From NCBI GenBank assembly GCA_030754315.1, contig JASMAO010000106.1, positions 1-8,684 on the forward strand: 8,684 nt of DNA, in the 5' to 3' direction. Of this stretch, positions 1 through 6,106 are shown one piece after another (positions within the stretch are counted from its first letter, which is position 1; every line of letters begins with the position of its first letter). The notes beneath the pieces were generated by a model. The model ran no database searches. It was not told the DNA's origin and saw nothing but the letters and a program-made list of their open reading frames with translations. The translations under genes were made by a program, and so were the position numbers. This DNA comes from SAR202 cluster bacterium. GTDB lineage: Bacteria; Chloroflexota; Dehalococcoidia; Lucifugimonadales; JASMAO01.

Positions 1-143
1 CGAACCACCTCCGGCCCTTGACGATCCAACATTGTCGGTATCTCTTGTTGCAATAGTGACACCTCAGATTTATCGAGCAGACCCTGGAAAAACAGGTAGC
101 CTTGTTGATCAAATTATTCTAGCTGTGTCCTGTCGAGTTTCAC
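1..143 (-). pseudogene. Phytanoyl-CoA dioxygenase (PhyH) family gene, 5' end only, with an in-frame stop
   Basis: On the minus strand a GTG at 143-141 opens a frame that reads MKLDRTQLE, then TAA (116-114), then FDQQGYLFFQGLLDKSEVSL and on to the window edge, ending in GPEVV. This is the usual N-terminus of PhyH-type Fe(II)/2-oxoglutarate dioxygenases: a short helix ending in FxxxGYLFFxGLL, then a leucine-rich helix, then a PEVVR-like strand. The Fe-binding His/Asp residues would lie beyond the window. The GTG has a GAGGG ribosome binding site 7 nt upstream, so this start looks genuine. The gene follows the Gfo/Idh/MocA dehydrogenase by 41 bp on the same strand and was probably cotranscribed with it. 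No ATG, GTG or TTG lies between the TAA and the conserved GYLFF segment, so restarting would cost part of the fold. TAA is one change from TAT/TAC (Tyr) or CAA (Gln), residues common there. It may be a pseudogene, a sequence error or a readthrough site. The family call is firm; substrate unknown. Confidence 0.72.
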
Positions 144-150
144 GTCGGAA

Positions 151-155
151 CCCTC
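151..155 (-). promoter_or_regulatory. Ribosome binding site of the PhyH-family gene
   Basis: GAGGG on the minus strand lies 7 nt before the GTG at 143-141. It fixes the start of the PhyH frame upstream of the in-frame TAA, which makes it unlikely that the stop simply lies in untranslated leader. Confidence 0.6.
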
Positions 156-184
156 ATGATGGTTTGGTTTTGTGTCTATTTTAA

Positions 185-1234
185 CTAGGGTGTTTCAATC
201 ACCACTGGTGCCTTTGTATCCATTGATTTTAACACCCCCAATGCTATGGCCAAAGACCGGGCAGCATCCTGACCGTCCACCAGAGGATACTCTTGGCCTC
301 TCACAACACGGCAGAAATGTTTTAGCTGAGCTTGAAGAGGATCGGATCTTACAACGGGCTCCTCAGATTTACTTAAGGGGTGTTGCCAGCCTGACCGATC
401 GTTCTCAGAATAGCTCCAAAGGTCCATTCTCGGAAAGCCCAGAGCACCTAGGGTGCCAAAGAAATGGTAACAATTTTGATCTGTGTGAAAGTAGTGTGTA
501 TTTTCATGACTGGCTGCCTCGTACGACCAAGGAGACGGCGTTGCATCGGATGCAATAATAGACGCCACAACGCCGCTCTTAAGCAAGATAGATATGGACA
601 AGGAATCCTCCACTTCAAACCTCCGTGCCATGGAGCTCGACCGAGCATAAACTTCAGATACCTCTCCACAAATAAATCGCAAGATGTCCACTTCATGAAT
701 TAGATTAATAAGCGCGGGTCCCCCACCAGGGCGCCTCCTGCGCCATTCCAAATCGAAATACTCAGGTGGCTTCAGAAGAGTCCACATCATCGAGACTGCT
801 ATCAATTGCCCCAGCCTGCCACTCTGAACAACATCGCTTACTTTTTGGATTAACGGACTGTGCCTTCGGTGATGTCCAACCAAAACCTTTATCCCCATAC
901 GATCGGCGATATCAATTATTCGAATTGAAGCTTCCATGCTATCGGCAATAGGTTTCTCGATAAGAACGTGCACTAAATTTTTAGCACACAATTCCACTAC
1001 TGATGCATGATCCGCGTTTGGGGTCGAAACAACCACACCTTCAGGTCGTTCCGCTTTAAGGAGATCTTCGACATGTTCGTAGAATGGTGCATTGAACTCA
1101 TCGGCTACTGAGCGACAACGGGGATCGACGTCACAGATACCAACGAGCGAGCAATCGTCGTCGCCCGCAATGAGCTCCGCATGCTTCCTGCCAATAAGAC
1201 CGGCGCCTATAACGGCTAATTTAACTGGATCCAT
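185..1234 (-). CDS. Gfo/Idh/MocA family NAD(P)-dependent oxidoreductase
   Basis: A cytoplasmic dehydrogenase of the glucose-fructose oxidoreductase / inositol dehydrogenase family, which oxidises a hydroxyl of a sugar, cyclitol or related compound with NAD(P). Numbered from the ATG at 1234-1232, the protein has 349 residues, a normal length. The N-terminal Rossmann domain has VIGAGLIG near 8-15, an acidic residue ending strand 2 (ICDVD), STPNADH near 70-76 and the signature EKP at about 93-95. The C-terminal alpha/beta domain carries GGGPALINLIHEVD near 170-183, whose His at about 180 matches the catalytic histidine of the family. A TTG three codons upstream could also start the frame; I chose ATG because it puts the Rossmann strand at the usual distance, but neither has a clear ribosome binding site. 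It precedes the PhyH gene in a likely two-gene transcript, which suggests degradation of an organic substrate; the substrate cannot be read from the sequence. Confidence 0.9.
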   Translation of the reverse strand: MDPVKLAVIGAGLIGRKHAELIAGDDDCSLVGICDVDPRCRSVADEFNAPFYEHVEDLLKAERPEGVVVSTPNADHASVVELCAKNLVHVLIEKPIADSMEASIRIIDIADRMGIKVLVGHHRRHSPLIQKVSDVVQSGRLGQLIAVSMMWTLLKPPEYFDLEWRRRRPGGGPALINLIHEVDILRFICGEVSEVYARSSSMARRFEVEDSLSISILLKSGVVASIIASDATPSPWSYEAASHENTHYFHTDQNCYHFFGTLGALGFPRMDLWSYSENDRSGWQHPLSKSEEPVVRSDPLQAQLKHFCRVVRGQEYPLVDGQDAARSLAIALGVLKSMDTKAPVVIETP

Positions 1235-1254
1235 ATATATCAATAACAGTTACG

Positions 1255-1283
1255 ATACTAATCCGCGTTTATGGTAAACCCAA
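1255..1283 (-). promoter_or_regulatory. Weak candidate promoter for the Gfo/Idh/MocA gene
   Basis: On the minus strand TTGGGT (1283-1278) and TAGTAT (1260-1255) are separated by 17 bp. The -35 matches the sigma-70 consensus at only three positions and the -10 at four. The predicted transcript would start about 14 nt before the ATG, which agrees with the lack of a ribosome binding site there. Low confidence. Confidence 0.22.
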
Positions 1284-1487
1284 TCTGCCTATGATTCCAA
1301 CCGAAGACCGACCGCCGTCATATCCGAGGTTGAGCATATGCCAACAGACCATACCCACAACGACACATCTAGGACTACGATGCAGCACTGCCGAATAACC
1401 TCAAATCGATGGCTCCAAATGTTTCGAGGCAAGTTTAACTCTCTCAAAAACCCAAATTAGAGCAGGATCATCTCCTACCCATCAAAA

Positions 1488-1504
1488 ATTGAAAGCTTTT
1501 CAAT
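1488..1504. repeat. Inverted repeat ATTGAAA-GCT-TTTCAAT, possible operator
   Basis: A perfect 7-bp inverted repeat with a 3-bp centre lies 28 bp upstream of the -35 of the yqeY promoter. The size and the position suit a dimeric regulator. No T-tract follows, so a terminator is unlikely. The repeat is seen directly; a regulatory role is inference. Confidence 0.4.
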
Positions 1505-1532
1505 ACGCGACCACAACACCATCTTCGGTTTC

Positions 1533-1562
1533 TTGACATCAATTCAAGCTGATATTTATACT
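1533..1562 (+). promoter_or_regulatory. Sigma-70-type promoter for yqeY
   Basis: TTGACA (1533-1538) matches the -35 consensus completely, and TATACT (1557-1562) matches the -10 at five of six positions, with an 18-bp spacer. Transcription should start near 1569, giving a leader of about 28 nt with the ribosome binding site GGAGA at 1585-1589. This is the best promoter match in the window. Confidence 0.72.
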
Positions 1563-1596
1563 CAACTTCTCATCCACCGCTGCCGGAGAAACATTA

Positions 1597-2055
1597 GTGA
1601 CACTGAAAGACCAACTCAACGAAGATCTGAAAACCGCCATGAGAAGCGGTGATGAAACTCGCAAATCTGTGATACGCCTCTTACGTTCAGCTATTCTCAA
1701 CGCTGAAAAATCGGGTACCCGCGAGCCCATAGTACTGGATGATGATGGCGTGATAACCGTGCTCAGCCGTCAGGCCAAGCAGCGTCGAGACAGTATCGAG
1801 GCCTTCCACCAAGGTGGCAGACAAGACCTAGTCCTCAAGGAAGAAGCAGAGTTGGAGATTATCACCGAATACTTACCGAAGCAGATGACCGAGGAAGAAG
1901 TACGTAGCCTAGCAATCAACGCTGTAAAAGATGTAGGCGCATCGGGCCCAAAGGAAATGGGGAAAGTCATGGCAAGTCTTATGCCCAAAATTAAGGGTAG
2001 GGTAGACGGCAAGATTGTTAGAGAAATCGTGACAGACCTTCTAGAATCACTTTGA
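1597..2055 (+). CDS. yqeY: GatB/YqeY domain-containing protein
   Basis: A 152-residue stand-alone YqeY protein, close to the usual 147-150 residues. The family shares its fold with the tRNA-binding tail of GatB, the amidotransferase subunit that makes Gln-tRNA and Asn-tRNA; the role of the free-standing form is poorly known, and a tRNA-linked function is only inferred from homology. Family marks are the N-terminal helix with RLLRSAILNAE (27-37), KQRRDSIEAF (61-70), the EYLPKQMTEEE segment (91-101) linking the two helical domains, and GKVMASLMPKIKGRVDGK (122-139) near the end. The GTG start has GGAGA 7 nt upstream and a strong promoter before that. A promoter-like sequence overlaps its stop, so it may be transcribed separately from purQ, 114 bp downstream. 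Confidence 0.93.
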   Translation: MTLKDQLNEDLKTAMRSGDETRKSVIRLLRSAILNAEKSGTREPIVLDDDGVITVLSRQAKQRRDSIEAFHQGGRQDLVLKEEAELEIITEYLPKQMTEEEVRSLAINAVKDVGASGPKEMGKVMASLMPKIKGRVDGKIVREIVTDLLESL

Positions 2056-2079
2056 CACAAAACTCCAGGCCGATATAGT
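2052..2079 (+). promoter_or_regulatory. Candidate promoter for purQ, overlapping the yqeY stop
   Basis: TTGACA (2052-2057, perfect -35) and TATAGT (2074-2079, five of six for the -10) are spaced by 16 bp. The yqeY stop codon TGA (2053-2055) lies inside the -35 hexamer. The start would be near 2086, leaving a leader of about 84 nt before purQ with no recognisable riboswitch. An alternative pair, TTAACA (2079-2084) and CATAAT (2104-2109), has a long 19-bp spacer. Confidence 0.5.
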
Positions 2080-2169
2080 TAACATAACGCTTACTCATAT
2101 TCCCATAATCGTGTTTATGCGCATGCCTTCATCATACTGGTCGATCAATCCCTTCGGTGGAGATCAGGA

Positions 2170-2862
2170 ATGAAATTCGGAGTCATATCATTTCCTGGTA
2201 CATACAGCGAAGTAGACTGCTACCATGTAATCAAGAACGTGTTCCATGAGCCTGTGGAGTACATTTGGCACAAGGAAACCGATCTCACCAGTTACGATTG
2301 CATTATCCTTCCAGGCGGCTTTTCTTACGGAGATTATCTTCGAACAGGTGCCATAGCTCGATTTTCGCCAGTGATGGAAGCTGTGGAGGCATTCGCTGCC
2401 CTAGGTAAAATCGTACTCGGAACATGCAACGGGTTCCAGATTCTTTGTGAATCAGGGCTTCTGCCCGGCGTATTGATGAGGAACAATTCGCTCCAGTTCA
2501 AATGCAAGTGGGTCAACATGCGTGTCGAAACTTCAGATTCAGTATTCACCAACGCAACCGACGCTGGCCAAGTGCTACAGATACCCATATCCCATGGTGA
2601 AGGCAGCTACTATGCCGACGATACTACTATCGAAGAACTGGAACAGTCGGGACGCATCTTGTTCAGGTACTGCACAGAGGAAGGTGAGACTACATTAGAC
2701 GCCAATCCGAATGGATCCATCGGCAACATAGCCGGTATCACTAACGAGAGAGGCAATGTTCTCGGAATGATGCCGCACCCTGAAAGATGTTGCGAAAGCC
2801 TAATCGGAGGAGAGGACGGCAAACTAATCTTCGAGTCAATGTTGATGCAAATTATCGCTTGA
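2170..2862 (+). CDS. purQ: Phosphoribosylformylglycinamidine synthase subunit PurQ (glutaminase)
   Basis: Class I glutamine amidotransferase subunit of FGAM synthetase. It releases ammonia from glutamine, which PurL uses to turn FGAR into FGAM in step four of de novo purine synthesis. At 230 residues it matches stand-alone PurQ (about 227). Visible marks are LPGGFSYGDYLRTGAIARF (47-65), the nucleophile elbow GTCNGFQ (84-90) with catalytic Cys86, the HGEG loop (142-145), and GMMPHPER (199-206) with His203 and Glu205 completing the triad. The N-terminal loop reads FPGTYSEVD where most homologues have FPGSNCD; this is unusual but not at the active site. The ATG has GGTGGAG 7 nt upstream. It is followed 12 bp later by the EamA gene and then purL. 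The purS gene usually found with this pair is not upstream. Confidence 0.96.
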   Translation: MKFGVISFPGTYSEVDCYHVIKNVFHEPVEYIWHKETDLTSYDCIILPGGFSYGDYLRTGAIARFSPVMEAVEAFAALGKIVLGTCNGFQILCESGLLPGVLMRNNSLQFKCKWVNMRVETSDSVFTNATDAGQVLQIPISHGEGSYYADDTTIEELEQSGRILFRYCTEEGETTLDANPNGSIGNIAGITNERGNVLGMMPHPERCCESLIGGEDGKLIFESMLMQIIA

Positions 2863-2874
2863 AGAAGGTAAGTA

Positions 2875-3300
2875 TTGCTAGCAGTAGGTCTGTCACTAAT
2901 AGCGGCTTCAGGATTTGGACTCACATCAGCGCTAACCCGTGTTGGACTGGAGAAGGTGCATCCAAAAACCGGAGTACTTATCTCTCTAGCAACAAGTGCT
3001 GGGTTGACAATCGCCCTCGCTTTCAGTCTTCACGCCGACGAAATACTAGACCTTAAACCTCTCGCATTCATCTGGTTCATATTTGCAGGAATCGTGAACT
3101 TCCCACTCGGCAGATTATTGAACTTTGTTAGCACCAGAATAATAGGTGCAGCCAAGTCCAGTTCTATAATCGGGGCGTCCCCGCTGGTGTCTACATGCCT
3201 AGCGGTTACGATTGGAACCGAGTCGGTAAACTTCCCTATCTTGGTGGGGATATTTGCCGTGATCGGGGGCCTCACCATTATTCTGAGCGAATATCAATGA
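2875..3300 (+). CDS. EamA/DMT-family transporter, N-terminal half
   Basis: A 141-residue membrane protein with five hydrophobic segments (about 3-23, 32-52, 62-80, 95-114 and 118-138), equal to one EamA repeat of the drug/metabolite transporter superfamily. The stretch IIGASPLVST followed by TESVNFPILVGIFAVIGG is the typical helix 4-5 pattern of that repeat. The TTG start lies 12 bp after purQ and has AGAAGG 6 nt upstream. Complete EamA proteins usually have two repeats and ten helices; here the frame stops at TGA (3298-3300) in the loop between repeats, and the second repeat continues downstream in the same frame. Either one gene has been cut by a nonsense change, or two half-transporters work as a pair. 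The substrate is unknown; its place between purQ and purL hints at a purine-related metabolite, which is only inference. Confidence 0.82.
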   Translation: MLAVGLSLIAASGFGLTSALTRVGLEKVHPKTGVLISLATSAGLTIALAFSLHADEILDLKPLAFIWFIFAGIVNFPLGRLLNFVSTRIIGAAKSSSIIGASPLVSTCLAVTIGTESVNFPILVGIFAVIGGLTIILSEYQ

Positions 3301-3315
3301 ACGGACTTCATTAAC

Positions 3316-3786
3316 GTGAGCAAGCTCCTCTCAATCCCAATTCAAAGAGAAATGTTCACTGGCTACAGCGCTGCTATAGCGTCTGCCTGTAGCTACGGTG
3401 CTGGGGCTCTTGTTGCACAGAAAATCGTCGCTGATTACTCGTCACCTGTTGTAGGATCTGCTTTTTCGCTTCTTTTCGGGGTGACAATCGTAGCAACCCT
3501 TTTCGGACGACAGGCATTTCAAAACAGGTACCTAGTATCAAGAAAATCATTACTTTTTCTGGTAGGTACAGGGACTTCATCTGCAATCGGTGTTGTATTC
3601 TATTTCCTTGCATTGGACTACGGACCAGTTGTACTAGTAGCTCCCATAGTGGGCGCTTACCCTCTAGTGACGATAGCTATGAGTCATGTATTCTTGCGAA
3701 ATCTGGAAAAAGTGACATTGAGGATGGTTCTGGGCGCGTCTATAGTAGTAGCTGGTATCGCCATAATCACTCTAGGACGGGGCTGA
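3316..3786 (+). CDS. EamA/DMT-family transporter, C-terminal half
   Basis: A 156-residue membrane protein with five hydrophobic segments (about 15-36, 44-64, 77-98, 104-126 and 135-154), the second EamA repeat. The segment running from FLALDYGPVVLVAPIVGAYP through TLRMVLGASIVVAGIAI is the classic C-terminal half of DMT exporters. The frame is the same as that of the preceding half: after its TGA come five codons (TDFIN) and then the GTG used here. No good ribosome binding site precedes this GTG; the best is CGGA ten nt away. This makes independent initiation weaker than for the neighbours and favours a single original gene interrupted by TGA. If the stop were read through, the product would be about 303 residues, a normal ten-helix length. 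Its stop codon lies 3 bp before the purL ATG. Confidence 0.82.
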   Translation: MSKLLSIPIQREMFTGYSAAIASACSYGAGALVAQKIVADYSSPVVGSAFSLLFGVTIVATLFGRQAFQNRYLVSRKSLLFLVGTGTSSAIGVVFYFLALDYGPVVLVAPIVGAYPLVTIAMSHVFLRNLEKVTLRMVLGASIVVAGIAIITLGRG

Positions 3787-3789
3787 GGA

Positions 3790-6018
3790 ATGACTGCTTC
3801 TAAGCAAGAGTTGGATGAATTAGCATTGTCCGAGGCAGAATATGCCACAATTGTTGAACGGCTGGGCCGAGAACCCAACGCTCTGGAACTTGGTCTATTC
3901 GGTTCCCTTTGGAGCGAGCACTGTGGATATAAACACTCCAAACCACTCCTAAGGATGCTACCCGGAGACAGTCCAAGGGTGATGGTCGGGCTCGGAAAAG
4001 AAAATGCTGGCGTTGTGGACATAGGCGACGGATTCGCCATAGTAATGAAGATCGAGTCTCACAACCATCCATCTGCCATCGAACCATATCAGGGTGCTGC
4101 AACCGGCATCGGCGGTATCGTCCGAGACATCTTCACAATGGGCGCGCGACCCATAGCACTGCTCAATTCACTCAGATTCGGGCCACTCTCCGATTCCCAC
4201 AACCGACATCTGTTCGGAGGCGTTGTTTCCGGTATATCAGGGTACGGCAATTGTATCGGTATTCCGAACGTAGGAGGAGAGATTTTATTCTCCCCTACAT
4301 ACTCAGGAAATCCTTTGGTCAACGCGATGTGCGTAGGCATTATCGATAAAGCCAAACTCGTTTCTGCAACAACTGGAGGGGCCGGTAATCTGCTCATGCT
4401 GGTCGGTGCCGAAACTGGGCGCGATGGAATTCACGGGGCATCCGGACTTGCGTCACGTGCCTTCGAAGAGTCACGGGAACTTAGGCCAGCAGTACAAGTC
4501 GGCAACCCTTTCTTGGAAAAAATCCTGATCGAGGCTTGCCTAGAAATCGCGAACACAACCCACATTGTTGGGTTGCAGGATTTGGGTGCCGCGGGCCTTA
4601 CCAGCGCCGCTATAGAGGCAGCGGCTAACGGCGGCGTTGGTATCGAGGTTGACGTTGCTAAAGTACCTCGACGCGAGTCTGGTATGAGCCCGTACGAAGT
4701 CATGCTTTCCGAGTCCCAAGAGAGAATGCTTGTCATTGTCAAAGATGGACACCAAGATAAGGTACAACGGATCTTTTCCAAATGGGATCTACAATCTTCA
4801 GTCATAGGCAGAGTCACCGACGACGGCGCGGCACGAATCATCAACGGGGAAAGTTGTGAAGCCAATCTGCCTGTAAGTCTGCTCACAGACCCACCAGAAT
4901 ACCGTCTGGATGGAATAATACCTGCCTGGCAAAAAACTGCCCAAGAATACCCAATGGGGAATATCCCTTTGCCTACCGAGAGCGCAAATTCCATACTCCT
5001 TCAGATCTTATCCTCCCCAAACATAGCTAGCAAAGAGTGGGTATACCGTCAATACGACCACCACGTCCAAACAAACACTGTGATTCCCCCTGGTTCCGAC
5101 GCCGCAGTCCTAAGAATCAAGACTACGAAGAAAGGTATAGCACTCTCGACCGACGGCAACGGGCGCTACTGTTACTTGGACCCATTCACCGGGGGTGCTA
5201 TAGCTGTCGCCGAGGCATGCAGGAACGTGTCCTGCGTCGGTGCCGAGCCTATCGCACTGACAGATTGCCTTAATTTTGGAAATCCTGAGAAACCCGAAAT
5301 TTACTATCAACTGGAAGAATCTATCAAAGGCATGACTGAAGCCGCCCAGATGCTTAATGTGCCTATAGTGAGTGGTAACGTCAGCTTATACAACGAATCT
5401 CACGGTGAATCCATCTACCCTACACCAATAATTGGAACGCTAGGCCTTTTGGAAAACGTCAAACAACACGTGTCGTCTGGATTTAAGAAAATTGGCGACC
5501 TGGTTGTACTATTAGGCTATGACAACATTACTCCCAAACTCACAACATTAGCCGGAAGTGAATACATGGAGATCGTCCACAACCTAGTGGTTGGCCGGCC
5601 GAGTATTAAACTCGATCTGGAGGTGTCCGTTCAGCAAGCTTGCCGGAGAGCCATAAAGAAGAGTCTATTGTCTTCAGCCCACGACTGTTCCGACGGGGGC
5701 CTAGTCGTTGCAATAGCGGAATCTTGTATAACAGGCCAGTTCGGATTTGAAGCCTCTTTCGAACCTCCAGAACGATGGGACGCTGCCCTTTTCGGCGAAC
5801 AGCAGTCCCGTATCATAGTCTCCCTGGATCCACAGAATCTTAGCGGTCTGGAACAAATCTGTGGTGAAGAAAACGTGCCTTGGAGACAGATCGGCCGCGT
5901 TAGCGGTGAGGGGATAGTTGTACCAGGCGTGATAGACATTTCATTGACCCAAGCATCTCACGCATGGAACAGGGGAATCCATCAAGCTCTCTCTGTAAAC
6001 GCTACGGACTCTCCTTGA
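3790..6018 (+). CDS. purL: Phosphoribosylformylglycinamidine synthase subunit PurL
   Basis: The ATP-dependent synthetase subunit of FGAM synthetase, which uses ammonia from PurQ to amidate FGAR. At 742 residues it is the small PurL type, which works as a complex with separate PurQ and PurS, unlike the about 1,300-residue fused enzyme. Motifs in order: WSEHCGYKHSK (41-51), KIESHNHPSAIEPYQGAATG (87-106), TGRDGIHGAS (209-218), QDLGAAGLTSAA (about 262-273), SESQERML (306-313), and in the second half GSDAAVL (434-440), DPFTGGAIAVAEACRN (463-478) and HDCSDGGL (about 630-637). These make up the two AIRS-like halves. The ATG fits the family start; the GAGGA touching it is too close to serve as a normal ribosome binding site, and an AGGA further up (about 3775) may act instead. 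Coupling to the upstream transporter, whose stop is 3 bp away, is likely. Confidence 0.97.
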   Translation: MTASKQELDELALSEAEYATIVERLGREPNALELGLFGSLWSEHCGYKHSKPLLRMLPGDSPRVMVGLGKENAGVVDIGDGFAIVMKIESHNHPSAIEPYQGAATGIGGIVRDIFTMGARPIALLNSLRFGPLSDSHNRHLFGGVVSGISGYGNCIGIPNVGGEILFSPTYSGNPLVNAMCVGIIDKAKLVSATTGGAGNLLMLVGAETGRDGIHGASGLASRAFEESRELRPAVQVGNPFLEKILIEACLEIANTTHIVGLQDLGAAGLTSAAIEAAANGGVGIEVDVAKVPRRESGMSPYEVMLSESQERMLVIVKDGHQDKVQRIFSKWDLQSSVIGRVTDDGAARIINGESCEANLPVSLLTDPPEYRLDGIIPAWQKTAQEYPMGNIPLPTESANSILLQILSSPNIASKEWVYRQYDHHVQTNTVIPPGSDAAVLRIKTTKKGIALSTDGNGRYCYLDPFTGGAIAVAEACRNVSCVGAEPIALTDCLNFGNPEKPEIYYQLEESIKGMTEAAQMLNVPIVSGNVSLYNESHGESIYPTPIIGTLGLLENVKQHVSSGFKKIGDLVVLLGYDNITPKLTTLAGSEYMEIVHNLVVGRPSIKLDLEVSVQQACRRAIKKSLLSSAHDCSDGGLVVAIAESCITGQFGFEASFEPPERWDAALFGEQQSRIIVSLDPQNLSGLEQICGEENVPWRQIGRVSGEGIVVPGVIDISLTQASHAWNRGIHQALSVNATDSP

Positions 6019-6044
6019 CAGTGAAATAATACCGATGCTAGATT
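6015..6044 (+). promoter_or_regulatory. Candidate promoter for fmdB-dtd, overlapping the purL stop
   Basis: TTGACA (6015-6020) is a perfect -35 that contains the purL stop codon TGA (6016-6018). TAGATT (6039-6044) matches the -10 at four of six positions after an 18-bp spacer, and a TG one base upstream gives an extended -10. The start would be near 6051, about 56 nt before the fmdB start. Confidence 0.45.
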
Positions 6045-6096
6045 TTACGTAGTATCCTAATCCGTAGAAACGGGGTATGAGCTTCGTTTTCTCCTT

Positions 6097-6101
6097 GGAG
6101 G
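6097..6101 (+). promoter_or_regulatory. Ribosome binding site deciding the FmdB start
   Basis: GGAGG lies 5 nt before the TTG at 6107. It lies inside the longer frame that begins with ATG at 6077, so the shorter TTG-started protein is the better reading. Confidence 0.7.
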
Positions 6102-6106
6102 TCTTC

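Larger units (their letters stand above)
1235..1596. other. Divergent intergenic region
   Basis: This 362-bp stretch lies between the divergently transcribed dehydrogenase and yqeY. Apart from a weak candidate promoter for the left gene, an inverted repeat at 1488-1504 and a strong promoter for yqeY at 1533-1562, I see nothing in it. The longest frame I traced (an ATG at about 1290, 35 codons) resembles nothing I know, and there is no tRNA- or riboswitch-like fold. Confidence 0.6.

Noticed and set aside
2..184. An open plus-strand frame of 60 codons at the left edge, ending in TAA at 182-184
   Set aside because: The minus strand over the same bases gives a recognisable PhyH N-terminus with start and ribosome binding site; the plus-strand translation resembles nothing known.
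172..558. A 128-codon plus-strand frame over the dehydrogenase gene
   Set aside because: It lies antisense to a clear Gfo/Idh/MocA protein and its translation has no recognisable fold.
1235..1596. A hidden small gene or tRNA in the divergent region
   Set aside because: Only short frames without similarity or ribosome binding sites occur, and no tRNA arm sequences could be found.
6077..6106. ATG at 6077 as the start of the FmdB protein
   Set aside because: The family begins at MPxYxYxC, and GGAGG is placed for the TTG at 6107, so the ten extra residues are probably not made.
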